Source of the DNA: Minwuiaceae bacterium
Lineage (GTDB): Bacteria > Pseudomonadota > Alphaproteobacteria > Minwuiales > Minwuiaceae
Reading direction: 5' to 3'
Assembly: GCA_028278525.1 (NCBI GenBank)
Contig: JANQEE010000063.1
Location: forward strand, 1-32,127
Length of the DNA: 32,127 bases
The notes beneath the pieces were generated by a model. That model was given only the letters and a program-made list of their open reading frames with translations, had not been told where the DNA came from and did no database searches. The position numbers and the translations under genes were made by a program. Within the stretch, counting starts at the first letter, position 1. Every line of letters begins with the position of its first letter. Positions 24,754 to 32,127 of this stretch are shown piece after piece.

Positions 24754-25497
24754 GTGCTGGAACCGGGCTGGATAAGGGCGTTGGTCGTCGGCCTTCTGAA
24801 CTTATCGGCCTGTGCGACTGCCGTACAGTTGCACGGCGCCGAGGCGGGCTCGGCTCCCGGCACCGCGTTGACCATCAACCCGTCGATCGCCATCGCGTCG
24901 CCGGACCACCGCACGCTGGTGGAGTATCTGGTGGGCTGCGCGCTGCCCGCGGGCGTGGAGATCGAAGCGGATCATGCGGGCCGCAAGCTTCGCTTCACGG
25001 GTTCGCTCGGGCTCGCACCGGCCTGGACGGATCGGGCGCTGACCCTCGCCGAGCAGCGCTGGGTCTCGGCCTGCATTCTGGCGCGCACCAACTATTTCGG
25101 CAAAAGGGTCGAGATCTCCCTGCGCGCCCGCCCGCCGGCCCCGGCCGGCCTGCGAGCGTCGCCGGCGGAAAGCGCGGCGTTTTCGCTGTTGGAGGGTGGC
25201 TTCTTCGGCAACGTCTTCGCCGTGCCCCCGACCGCCTTTGTCTGCACGCCGCGGCGCCCGGCCGGGTGGACGCCCGACCCGGTGCTGAAGGACCGCGTCT
25301 GTACAGCGCTTGCCGGCGAAGTCATGGCGACAGGCGAGCCCGTCACCCGCTGCGGCTTCGTGCATACCGGCATCTGCCCCGGCGCCGACGCGGCTGTCGC
25401 AGAACGCCAAACGATCTTTGTCTACCTGCGGCCTGAAGCCGGGCCCGGCCGCCAATACTTGAATTCGCACCGATCGACAGTGGAAACCAAGCCATGA
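24754..25497 (+). CDS. Secreted Cys-containing protein, unknown function
   Basis: A 247-residue protein with a GTG start, AAGGGA upstream, and an N-terminal hydrophobic segment (ALVVGLLNLSACATAV) that may be a signal or lipoprotein-like peptide. The mature part has several Cys (VGCALPAG, WVSACILARTN, TRCGFVHTGICPG), suggesting disulfides in the periplasm. The stretch LGLAPAWTDRALTLAEQRWVS followed by ACILARTNYFG looks like a conserved family of predicted exported proteins, but I cannot name a function. Its stop overlaps the next start (ATGA), so the two are translationally coupled. Confidence 0.7.
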   Translation: MLEPGWIRALVVGLLNLSACATAVQLHGAEAGSAPGTALTINPSIAIASPDHRTLVEYLVGCALPAGVEIEADHAGRKLRFTGSLGLAPAWTDRALTLAEQRWVSACILARTNYFGKRVEISLRARPPAPAGLRASPAESAAFSLLEGGFFGNVFAVPPTAFVCTPRRPAGWTPDPVLKDRVCTALAGEVMATGEPVTRCGFVHTGICPGADAAVAERQTIFVYLRPEAGPGRQYLNSHRSTVETKP

Positions 25498-26108
25498 CCA
25501 ATCACAGAAAGGAAATGCCGTTGGCTTCGGCCGCCAACATGTACGCGCTCTTGCGAAAGCTCATGACGGGTGGGTTCGTCGCCGCGTTCCTGGCAGTAAC
25601 GCCGGCCGCCGTCCAGGCGGGCCCCGTCCAGCACAAGTTCTTCCTGTTGAATGCCGATGGCACGGCGGACTACACCGGAACGCTGACCATCGACGACAGC
25701 CGGCTGACTCCCGACACCTTTACCGCGTTCGACGATCCGACCGGCATGATAAGCCTGTCGATCACGATTGCCGGCATTACCTTCACGCAGGCCTACAGCG
25801 ACGATCCTCAAACCGAAGGCGTGATCACGGACGCGTCGGGCGCCCTGTTCTCCTTCCACGAAAGTGGGTCGGGGGGTCTAACGACGCTGGAACCCGACCC
25901 TCTGATCGAGCTGGACATTGCGGATGGCGGCGGCGCCTGGTCGGTCTCCTTCTCGCCGCCATTGTCCGGCCCGGCCCATGCCTTCGAAAGGGTGGAGACC
26001 GTTGTGCCGGAACCGTCGGCGTCCCTACTTCTCCTCATGCCGCTCGCTGCCACGGCGGCCCTCATGCGCCGGCGCCGAAGATCCTACTGGATCGGCGCTT
26101 TCGGATAG
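25494..26108 (+). CDS. PEP-CTERM sorting-domain protein
   Basis: A 204-residue exported protein. The signal peptide is set back from the start (GGFVAAFLAVTPAAVQA, ~26-42), so a later start at one of the Met residues 8, 16 or 24 is possible, though the ATGA overlap with the previous gene favours 25494. The middle is a beta-rich region (YTGTLTIDDSRLTPDTF) as in many PEP-CTERM proteins. The C-terminus has VPEPS, a hydrophobic stretch and RRRRRS, followed by nine extra residues. It should be processed by an exosortase. Confidence 0.82.
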   Translation: MTNHRKEMPLASAANMYALLRKLMTGGFVAAFLAVTPAAVQAGPVQHKFFLLNADGTADYTGTLTIDDSRLTPDTFTAFDDPTGMISLSITIAGITFTQAYSDDPQTEGVITDASGALFSFHESGSGGLTTLEPDPLIELDIADGGGAWSVSFSPPLSGPAHAFERVETVVPEPSASLLLLMPLAATAALMRRRRRSYWIGAFG

Positions 26109-26158
26109 CGTGAACGAATGTGGTGCGAGCGGTTGCACCGCACCGACCTAGTCAAGCC

Positions 26159-26242
26159 GTCATCGCCAGGCGCAAAGCGCCGCGGCAATCTGCAAACGCG
26201 GAGCGCCACCTCCCGAGATTGCTTCGCTCCGCTCGCAATGAC
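26159..26242. repeat. Dispersed REP/MITE-like repeat, copy 1
   Basis: About 84 bases with imperfect inverted ends: GTCATCGCCAGGCGC at the left and, on the other strand from the right, GTCATTGCGAGCGGAGCGAA. A second copy is at 29144-29228, with the right 30 bases nearly identical. No coding capacity is credible. Confidence 0.75.
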
Positions 26243-26275
26243 AGCCGAATTCGCAACGGCCGGTGTCGGCGGCAC

Positions 26276-26383
26276 CATGGACCCTCGGATCAAGTCCGAG
26301 GGTGACGATTTTGGAGCGTTCGATCAACGCACTCCCGTCATGCTCGGACTTGATCCGAGCATCCATCCGTCGGCTGCGCAGGC
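26276..26383. repeat. REPIN-like repeat, copy 1
   Basis: Two palindromes in inverted orientation separated by a linker: CTCGGATCAAGTCCGAG at about 26284-26300 and its reverse complement CTCGGACTTGATCCGAG at about 26343-26359. It is flanked by CATGGAC and CATCCATC. A second copy in the same orientation is at 27373-27484. Confidence 0.75.
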
Positions 26384-26460
26384 GTCCGAAACAGACGAAT
26401 GCCCCCTTCCTTTTGTCGTTCCGTTGCGGCTGCCGCCGGCCGTTTTTCGGCCGCCATCGG

Positions 26461-26496
26461 CGTATTTCAGACAAAGATCTCCGTATATCGGACAAA
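26461..26496. promoter_or_regulatory. Direct repeat spaced by two helical turns
   Basis: CGTATTTCAGACAAA (26461) and CGTATATCGGACAAA (26482) are 15-base direct repeats differing at two positions, with starts exactly 21 bases apart. They lie 120-160 bases before the PEP-CTERM gene start. This geometry fits a dimeric activator binding one DNA face. No regulator can be named. Confidence 0.4.
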
Positions 26497-26618
26497 TCGT
26501 GAATACCGCTTTCAAACCCTCGGCCAGGCTGCTTTGTTCCGTCGCGGCGCGGGCATACGCCTGGGCTGCATATCCGTTTCCCGTCGGCATTCGACGGACA
26601 TGTTAGGGGATTTCAATA

Positions 26619-27323
26619 ATGAACAAGATCAAATCCTTTGTGGCCGGCCCCGCCAGGGCGGAGTTCCGCATCGTGCGCAAGGTCGTCGGGGCCGCAGCGG
26701 CTCTGGTCGGCCTCTTGGGGTTGACGCAGCCTGCACAGGCGGTGCTGTTGCAGTCCGGTGAGACGATGCGGGTCACGTTCAGTATTCCCGGCGACCCGAC
26801 CACGCCGCTCGGCGAAGTTGACGTGCTGGCGTTCAATCTCACCGTCTCCTGCAGCGGAATTTGCGGGGCGCCGTCGCATAGCACGTCGATCTTCGACGGC
26901 ACCACCTTGCTCGGCACCCACGACAGCACTTTCGCGAGGCCCGGCACCATCTTCGCCTTCACCTCGCAGAGCAGCAGTTTCACTCACAATTCGACCCGCC
27001 TCGCGAACTTCTCCCCCATCGCCAACGGCACGATCGAGGGCATCCTGGAGGTGACCAATACATCCACCAGTCCGTATTCGTTTGTGAACACCACCTATGA
27101 TTTCGATATCGGTGGGCCGATCTTGGGACGGGGCGGCAATCCCATCAGCATCGACGGGGCCAATCTGACGCCGGTTATCCTGTCGCAGACGATCAAGAAA
27201 CCCGGCACAGACGTCGCGGACGTGCCCGAGCCGGCCGCGTTGGGCCTCCTGCTGGCCGGCCTCGCCCCATTGCTCTGGCGGACCCGCCGCCGGGCCGGGC
27301 ATCGCGTCGCCGTGGCGGCGTAA
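26619..27323 (+). CDS. PEP-CTERM sorting-domain protein
   Basis: A 234-residue exported protein with a signal peptide after a basic start (VVGAAAALVGLLGLTQPAQA, ~22-41), a Ser/Thr/Asn-rich middle of beta type (SIFDGTTLLGTHDSTFA) and a C-terminal sorting module: VPEPAALGLLLAGLAPLLW then RTRRRAGHR. AGGGGA precedes the ATG. The gene stands alone and is bracketed by the two REPIN-like repeats. Function beyond exosortase sorting is not visible. Confidence 0.85.
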   Translation: MNKIKSFVAGPARAEFRIVRKVVGAAAALVGLLGLTQPAQAVLLQSGETMRVTFSIPGDPTTPLGEVDVLAFNLTVSCSGICGAPSHSTSIFDGTTLLGTHDSTFARPGTIFAFTSQSSSFTHNSTRLANFSPIANGTIEGILEVTNTSTSPYSFVNTTYDFDIGGPILGRGGNPISIDGANLTPVILSQTIKKPGTDVADVPEPAALGLLLAGLAPLLWRTRRRAGHRVAVAA

Positions 27324-27372
27324 GGCGATCTGGAAGGGGGACATTCGTCTTTTCTGAATTGCCGGCTCGGCG

Positions 27373-27484
27373 CCATGGACTCTCGGATCAGGTCCGAGAG
27401 TGACGGCTGGGGATGCCGCCGAATAATCGCACCATTGTCATGCTCGGACTTGATCCGAGCATCCATCCACAAGCTGCCCAAGCC
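27373..27484. repeat. REPIN-like repeat, copy 2
   Basis: Same structure and orientation as the copy at 26276: CTCGGATCAGGTCCGAG, a linker, then CTCGGACTTGATCCGAG and CATCCATC. The right-hand palindrome is identical in both copies; the linker is diverged. It follows the PEP-CTERM gene by about 50 bases and precedes the end of the facing GFA gene. Confidence 0.75.
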
Positions 27485-27518
27485 CTCAAACAGATTGTCT
27501 CGAGTCTTGCGGCTCGCC

Positions 27519-27938
27519 CTACCGTTCCGGCATCCCGTCGGATTTGGGCAACTCCGGGTGCATCAGGTCCCACGGCTGGGCGCTTTTGACGAAGAGGTCG
27601 CGGCTCGGCTCATAGCCGCTCGGGTCGTCCAGGCTGCCGGCGTAAAGCACCATGGCGCCCCGTCCGGCCCCGTTCACCAAGAACAGCGGCGACCCGCAGG
27701 CGGAACAGAACGCCCGCCGCATGGCGTGCCCTTTGTCCGCCGTCCGCTCGTACCAGGCGGGCTCGCCTTTCTCCAACGCGAAGTCCGCCTCTTTCATCAG
27801 CACCGTCGGAAAATACGCGCTGCCCGTCGCCTGCTGGCAATGGCGGCAATGGCAGTTGCCCATGTAGCGCGGCGCGCCCGTGTAGGTGTAGCGGATCGCG
27901 CCACAGGCGCAGCCTCCGGAAAACGGAACGTCCATCAT
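27519..27938 (-). CDS. GFA/CENP-V family zinc protein
   Basis: A 139-residue protein of the glutathione-dependent formaldehyde-activating (GFA) family. The zinc ligands are all present: CAC (10, 12), CHCRHC (29, 31, 34 with NCHC) and CSACG (78, 81). GSAYFPTVLM and FLVNGAG are typical of the fold. Most members have no proven reaction; glutathione adduct handling is the known theme. The start ATG overlaps the stop of the upstream enolase gene (TGATG). A second ATG directly after it is better spaced (6 bases) from GGGAGG and may be the real start (one residue shorter). Confidence 0.88.
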   Translation of the reverse strand: MMDVPFSGGCACGAIRYTYTGAPRYMGNCHCRHCQQATGSAYFPTVLMKEADFALEKGEPAWYERTADKGHAMRRAFCSACGSPLFLVNGAGRGAMVLYAGSLDDPSGYEPSRDLFVKSAQPWDLMHPELPKSDGMPER

Positions 27939-29029
27939 CAGCCTCCCTTGTGTGCTTCCAGCTTATCCCAATCGAAATCGATGCCATGCCCCGGCCGTTC
28001 CGGCGCGGTGGCGAAGCCGTCCGTCACCGTCAGCGGCTCGGCCATGAAGCGGTCCAGGCCGAAGGCGTGCCATTCCAGGTAGGCCGCGTTGGGCGCGGCG
28101 GCCAGCAGGTGGACATGCAAATCGTGGGCGCCGTGGGAAATCACGGGCAGACCGTGCGCCTCGGCCAACCTGGCCACTTTCATGAACGGCGTGATGCCGC
28201 CGCAGGTGGTCAGGTCCGGTTCCGGGAAGTCGACGCCGCCGGCCGCGATCAGCGCGGTGAACTCCGCCAGGGTGTGAAGGTTTTCGCCCGCCGCCAGCGG
28301 CACGCCGCCCGCCGCGCGTAAATGCGCATAGCCCGCGATATTGTCGGGCGAAATCGGTTCTTCCAGCCAGACCAGGTCGAAGGGCTTCAGCATCGCCATC
28401 GCGCGCATCGCCTCGTCCACGCGCCAGGCTTCGTTGGCGTCCGCCATCATCTCGATATCGTCGGCCAAGTGCTCGCGCATTGCCTGGACTCGGGCGATGT
28501 CCTCGGCCAGGGTCGGGCGGCCAAGCCGCATCTTGACCGAGCGGAAGCCCTGCTCGACGCTCCGGCTCGCCCCCTCCAACAGTCTGTCGACCGGAAAGTT
28601 CAGGTCGATGTTGCCGGCATAGGCTTTGACTTTCGGGTCGTAGCCGCCCAGCAGGCGCCAGAGCGGCTGGCCAAGCCGGTTGCTCTTGAGATCCCAGAGC
28701 GCCACGTCCACCGCGGCCAGCGCGAACGACACCGGCCCGCCGCGACCGGCATAGTGGTGGCCTCGATACATCCGTCGCCACAGCCACTCGATCCGGTCCG
28801 CGTCCTCGCCGGTCACCGCCTCGCGGAAGGGCAGGTCGGCAATCGCCGCGACCGACGCGCCCTGCCCTTCATGCAGCACGGTATAGCCGCAGCCGCTCGT
28901 CCCTTCGGAATCGGTGATCCGCACCGCGACCATGTCGAAAGCCGTCATTACCCCGGCGGCCGACGCTTCCATCGGCACCGGCAGCGGCAGGCGGTAGAGA
29001 TCGGTGCGCATCTCGGCGATCGTCGGCAT
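27938..29029 (-). CDS. Enolase-superfamily (mandelate racemase-like) dehydratase
   Basis: A 363-residue TIM-barrel enzyme of the mandelate racemase/muconate lactonizing group, which abstracts a proton next to a carboxylate with Mg2+. The barrel motifs are K-x-R (Lys166, Arg168 in SVKMRLG), metal ligands Asp197 (MADANEAW), Glu223 (WLEEP) and Glu249 (AAGENLH), and the base His299 (ISHGAH) with Asp272. The pattern fits acid-sugar dehydratases, but the substrate cannot be read from it. The ATG at 29029 has GGGAG upstream; the frame extends through the repeat at 29098-29228, which I reject as coding. Overlap with the GFA gene marks an operon, perhaps with the sulfatase upstream. Confidence 0.88.
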   Translation of the reverse strand: MPTIAEMRTDLYRLPLPVPMEASAAGVMTAFDMVAVRITDSEGTSGCGYTVLHEGQGASVAAIADLPFREAVTGEDADRIEWLWRRMYRGHHYAGRGGPVSFALAAVDVALWDLKSNRLGQPLWRLLGGYDPKVKAYAGNIDLNFPVDRLLEGASRSVEQGFRSVKMRLGRPTLAEDIARVQAMREHLADDIEMMADANEAWRVDEAMRAMAMLKPFDLVWLEEPISPDNIAGYAHLRAAGGVPLAAGENLHTLAEFTALIAAGGVDFPEPDLTTCGGITPFMKVARLAEAHGLPVISHGAHDLHVHLLAAAPNAAYLEWHAFGLDRFMAEPLTVTDGFATAPERPGHGIDFDWDKLEAHKGG

Positions 29030-29097
29030 GGCGGGCTCCCTTAAACGGCGTGTTGTCGTTGAGGCGAGGATAGCGCTGGCCGGCGCGAGCCCGCAAT

Positions 29098-29228
29098 CCG
29101 AGGGTCCATGGTGTCGCTCGCACAGACCCATCCGAAGACCGCCGTCATCGCGAGGGCCGGAGGCCCGTGGCGATCTCGAAAACACAGAGTCCAGCCTTCC
29201 GAGATTGCTTCGCGCCGCTCGCAATGAC
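29098..29228. repeat. Composite repeat: REPIN half plus REP/MITE-like copy 2
   Basis: AATCCGAGGGTCCATGGTG (about 29097-29115) is the reverse complement of the left edge of the REPIN-like unit at 26276. It is followed by the second copy of the 85-base repeat (29144-29228; GTCATCGCGAGGGCC... to GCTCGCAATGAC). The same two modules are adjacent at 26159-26300, but with different relative orientation. Confidence 0.7.
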
Positions 29229-29258
29229 GAAACAACTGTTGCCAAACGCGTCGCTGCC

Positions 29259-30884
29259 TTACGAACCCTCAACCTGGTGCGGCCGCGGAATATTCGCCGG
29301 ATCGTCGAAGTCCGTCTCGTCCCAATAGCCGACCGGGAATCCGCGGTTCTCGTCCTCGCCGACGGCTTCGTCGACGGACCGCCTGCTTACCGTGGTGCGC
29401 TGATGGCTGCGCAGCGCCCAGGCCAGCAGCCGTTCGCGCATCTCTGCGCGAATCTCGGCGTGGGCCGGGTCGTCGCCCAGGTCGCGAAATTCGGAAGGAT
29501 CGTTTTCCAGGTCGAACAGCAGCGGGCGAAAGCCGAGCGGCGCGATGTATTTCCACCGCTTCGTCATCGCCATGAAGATAAGCGCGTCGTCGCTGTTTCG
29601 ATCCGTGAACCGGCGCAGACCCATGGCGCCGTAGTCGTATTCGCTGAACACCGCGTCGCGCCAACTTTGCGGCTCCGCGCCGCGCAGGTGCGGCATCAGC
29701 GACCGCCCTTCCAGCCGGTCGACCATCTCCCCGCCCACCGCTTCGACGAACGTCGGCAGCAGATCGATCCCTTCGACCAGCGCGTCGCAGGTCGTGCCCC
29801 TGGTCCCGTCGGCAGCGGCGGACGGGTCGGCGACAATCAGGGGAATTCTGACGCACGGCTCGTGGAAGAAATCCTTCTCGCCCAACCAGTGGTCGCCCAG
29901 ATAGTCGCCGTGGTCGGACGTGAACACCACCAGCGTGTCGTTTAACAGGCCGCGTCTCTCAAGATCTGCCAGAACGACGCCGATATGGTCGTCGATCTGT
30001 TTGATCAGGCCCATATAGACCGGAATCACGTGCCGCCTGACATCGTCTCGGGCGAAGCTCCGGCTTGCCTTCCGTTCCGTCATGAATAGCCGCAGCAGCG
30101 GATGCGGATCGACGCGCTCGTCGTCGTGGCGGATCGGCGCAACCACGTCTTCGGCGGAATACATCGCGTGATACGGCGCCGGCGCCACGTAGGGCCAATG
30201 CGGTTTGATGTAACTCAGGTGCAGGCACCAGGGTTGGTCGCCGGCCTCCGCGATAAAATCCCGGGCATGTTGCGTGGTCACTGCCGTCTCGGACGCGTCC
30301 TCGTCGATACGCGCGGGTTTTTCCGCGTCCTTCATCAGCCAGCCGCTCAGCGGCGTACCGTCCGCGTCCTCGGCCGAATTGGCCCACCAGTGCCACGGAT
30401 TGGCGCCGCCGTAACCGCGCGCCGCCAGCGCCCTATTATAAGTACCGGTTTGCCAGTTGGCTTCGGTATGAACGCCGTCGTCGCGAAAGACGACGTCGAA
30501 ACCGCATTCGGCGACCGCCGCGCCGATCGTGCTGTGCGGATCGACGCCCAGCCGCGCCATGCCTTCCCGGTCCGCCGCCATGTGCGTCTTTCCACACAGA
30601 ACGGGGCGCACGCCAAGTGGCCTTAGGTAGTCGCCGATGTTGCGTTCATTCACGTTCAGCGGCGCGCCGTTCATGGTCGAACCGTGCGACGACACGTAGC
30701 GGCCGGTATAAAAAGACATCCTCGACGGACCGCAGACCGGCGATTGTACATACGCCCGAGTAAAGCGCACGCCCCGCGCGGCAAGGGCATCGATGTTCGG
30801 CGTGTCGATCGACGGATGTCCGTAACAGCCCAGATAGTCCCACCGAAGCTGGTCGCACATGATGAAAAGAATATTCTTCGGCAC
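29259..30884 (-). CDS. Sulfatase-family hydrolase
   Basis: A 541-residue alkaline-phosphatase-superfamily enzyme. The sulfatase signature CGPSR (Cys51, the residue converted to formylglycine) lies in SPVCGPSRMSFYTGRY. Metal ligands are seen in IMCDQ (Asp11) and TSDHGDYLGDH. The fold and C-terminal LFDLENDPSEFRDL are standard for sulfatases that cut sulfate esters of sugars or small molecules; phosphonate monoester hydrolases share this plan. No signal peptide with the GTG start at 30884, which has GAGG 6 bases upstream. The frame also reaches an ATG at 30980, but those 32 residues look unconserved. It probably works with the dehydratase downstream on a sulfated sugar-like compound. Confidence 0.85.
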   Translation of the reverse strand: MPKNILFIMCDQLRWDYLGCYGHPSIDTPNIDALAARGVRFTRAYVQSPVCGPSRMSFYTGRYVSSHGSTMNGAPLNVNERNIGDYLRPLGVRPVLCGKTHMAADREGMARLGVDPHSTIGAAVAECGFDVVFRDDGVHTEANWQTGTYNRALAARGYGGANPWHWWANSAEDADGTPLSGWLMKDAEKPARIDEDASETAVTTQHARDFIAEAGDQPWCLHLSYIKPHWPYVAPAPYHAMYSAEDVVAPIRHDDERVDPHPLLRLFMTERKASRSFARDDVRRHVIPVYMGLIKQIDDHIGVVLADLERRGLLNDTLVVFTSDHGDYLGDHWLGEKDFFHEPCVRIPLIVADPSAAADGTRGTTCDALVEGIDLLPTFVEAVGGEMVDRLEGRSLMPHLRGAEPQSWRDAVFSEYDYGAMGLRRFTDRNSDDALIFMAMTKRWKYIAPLGFRPLLFDLENDPSEFRDLGDDPAHAEIRAEMRERLLAWALRSHQRTTVSRRSVDEAVGEDENRGFPVGYWDETDFDDPANIPRPHQVEGS

Positions 30885-31497
30885 GGGTGTCCTCGGAAAA
30901 GTGGCCGGGGTCGCAAAGGTCGGACGTTTGCAGTGGCGACCGTAATCCCAGGCGGTGCGAACAGCCAGAGGGATATGCATGCGAGATACGTCTGGGAAGC
31001 GGAATCGTTCCGGTATCGCAACAGTACCGCAAACGCTTAGACTCCATGCATGGGCCTGCGTTTGTCAAGAAAAGGCTCAACATACATGCCGATCTACTAC
31101 GCGGCTTCGAATAGCGGCTGTAGAGGGTAACAGTGAACTTTCGGAGCTTGCGGATGTTCGGCCGGGAACAACAATGCCGGAACCGAAATCAAACGGTATC
31201 CACCTCTTCTTTTTGGGTAGTTCGTCCGGCGCGGGCAGTCATGCCCATGTATCTTCGGCCAGCCTATTCATGTCGGTGCCCCGGCAGCAAATCTCCGTCC
31301 TCGGTTCATTGTAGGAGTCGGTCAGTAAACCGGCGCTGGCCAGGCCCGTCCTTTGACGGCTGTGCCCCAATCACATGGCCGGAAAATATTTAGCGAATGA
31401 CTTAACGTTCTTTTAACTAACTTAATATTTATAGCAGTTTCCACGTGGCGTCCTATCGCCACAATCGTGTCTATGTATTTCGAGGAGACTACCGGAT
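30885..31497. other. Long intergenic region with AT-rich promoter zone
   Basis: I see no convincing gene here; short frames lack ribosome sites and family motifs. Most of it has mixed composition. From about 31385 to 31437 the sequence turns strongly AT-rich (for example TTAACGTTCTTTTAACTAAC, then TTAATATTTATAGC), which stands out in this GC-rich DNA. It is probably the promoter zone of the following histone-like gene. Confidence 0.5.
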
Positions 31498-32127
31498 ATG
31501 GCTGCGACACGTAAGGCGAAGACTGCCACTAAGTCGAAGCGATCGGCGGCTCTGCGGGTGACCAGTAAGACCCGCAGCGCAATCGCCCGGAAGAAACCGG
31601 CTGCCAAGCGGAAGCCGGCTGCGAAGAAGACCACGGCGCGGAAGACCACTGCTCGGAAGAGCCCGGCCCGGAAGACGACTGCCCGTAAGACCACGGCGCG
31701 GAAGACGACGGCTCGGAAGACCACCGCCCGTAAGAGCCCGGCTCGGAAGACGACCGCCCGCAAGACGACCGCTCGCAAGACGGTTGCCAAGAAGCGCGTC
31801 GTTCGTAAGAGCACGGCCAAGAAAACCACGGCGCGGAAGACGACCGCCCGTAAGCCGGCTGCTAAGAAGCGCGTCGTTCGCAAGACGACCGCCAAGAAGC
31901 GCCCGGTTCGGAAGACCGCCGCGAAGCGGACCACCGCCAAGAAGCGGGTTGTCCGTCGCCCGGCCGCGAAAAAGCGCGTCGTTCGTAAGACGACCGCCAA
32001 GAAGCGTCCGGTTCGCAAGACTGCCGCGAAGAAGCGGGTAGTCCGCAAGTCCACCGCTAAGAAGCGCGTCGTCCGCAAGACTGCGGCGAAGCGTCGTCCG
32101 GTCCGCAAGACGGCTGCCAAGAAGCGC
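31498..32127 (+). CDS. Histone H1-like basic protein (3' end cut)
   Basis: Open from ATG (GAGGAG 11 bases upstream) to the window edge, 210 codons, no stop. The product is made almost only of Lys, Arg, Ala, Thr, Val, Ser and Pro, with not one Asp or Glu in the visible part. After ~40 residues it becomes repetitive: first pentapeptides of the type RKTTA (with RKSPA variants), then longer units of the type AKKRVVRKTTAKKRPVRKTA. This resembles eukaryotic H1 tails and bacterial H1-like proteins (Hc2, BpH1, AlgP C-terminus), which bind and compact DNA. The complementary strand is also open across the repeats, but only as a consequence of their composition. Confidence 0.85.
   Translation, partial: MAATRKAKTATKSKRSAALRVTSKTRSAIARKKPAAKRKPAAKKTTARKTTARKSPARKTTARKTTARKTTARKTTARKSPARKTTARKTTARKTVAKKRVVRKSTAKKTTARKTTARKPAAKKRVVRKTTAKKRPVRKTAAKRTTAKKRVVRRPAAKKRVVRKTTAKKRPVRKTAAKKRVVRKSTAKKRVVRKTAAKRRPVRKTAAKKR

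Noticed and set aside
29030..29272. N-terminal extension of the enolase-family gene to 29272
   Set aside because: The extra frame runs through the dispersed repeat at 29098-29228, and the ATG at 29029 has a good ribosome site and the expected family N-terminus.
30955..31314. Possible small protein of 119 codons upstream of the H1-like gene
   Set aside because: No ribosome site, no motif, odd composition (many Ser, Arg, Cys), and no support from context.
31640..32127. Repeat array resembling CRISPR
   Set aside because: The repeats are short, in coding phase, without unique spacers of constant length; they encode the H1-like protein.

Overview
The window looks like chromosomal DNA of a GC-rich alphaproteobacterium, possibly marine or sediment-dwelling. 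The evidence is the NDUFS6-type zinc-finger protein (typical of Alphaproteobacteria and mitochondria), the gene styles, and REP-like intergenic repeats of a kind common in that class. Three proteins carry PEP-CTERM-type C-termini, so the genome should encode an exosortase elsewhere. I ran no database searches; family names come from motifs and gene context.

Left part (1-6.2 kb): tRNA-Arg(CCG), an ABC transporter ATPase, a 59-residue zf-CHCC protein, polA, and a PEP-CTERM-type secreted protein. A scarred stretch follows (5431-5655). It holds a short copy of the polA 3' end and a decayed copy of the 3' end of the reductive-dehalogenase-like gene, next to a REP-like repeat and a lower-GC orphan membrane-protein gene.

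Centre (6.2-16.1 kb): this is the most interesting region. A five-gene operon runs rightward: two di-heme cytochrome c peroxidases, a Tat-exported Rieske protein, an AioA-type molybdopterin oxidoreductase and a HEAT-repeat protein. The set of molybdoenzyme, Rieske subunit and two di-heme peroxidases matches the dissimilatory iodate reductase system (IdrA, IdrB, IdrP1, IdrP2), here in the order P-P-B-A and with an added HEAT-repeat gene. Divergent from it is a RdhA-like protein made of two tandem copies of the dehalogenase module followed by two 4Fe-4S clusters. The shared intergenic region holds an FNR/FixK-type box and a second dyad, which suggests low-oxygen control.

Region 16.1-24.4 kb: two large SARP/BTAD-type regulators, one with TPRs and one with cyclase, ATPase and TPR parts, face leftward. 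Between them lie a methyltransferase, a SelW-like selenoprotein with an in-frame UGA and a good SECIS hairpin, and a PhyH-family dioxygenase.

Right part (24.4-32.1 kb): exported proteins of unknown role, two PEP-CTERM proteins with REP/REPIN-like repeats around them, a leftward catabolic-looking set (sulfatase, enolase-superfamily dehydratase, GFA-family protein), and, cut by the window edge, a histone H1-like protein of Lys/Arg/Ala/Thr/Val repeats without one acidic residue.
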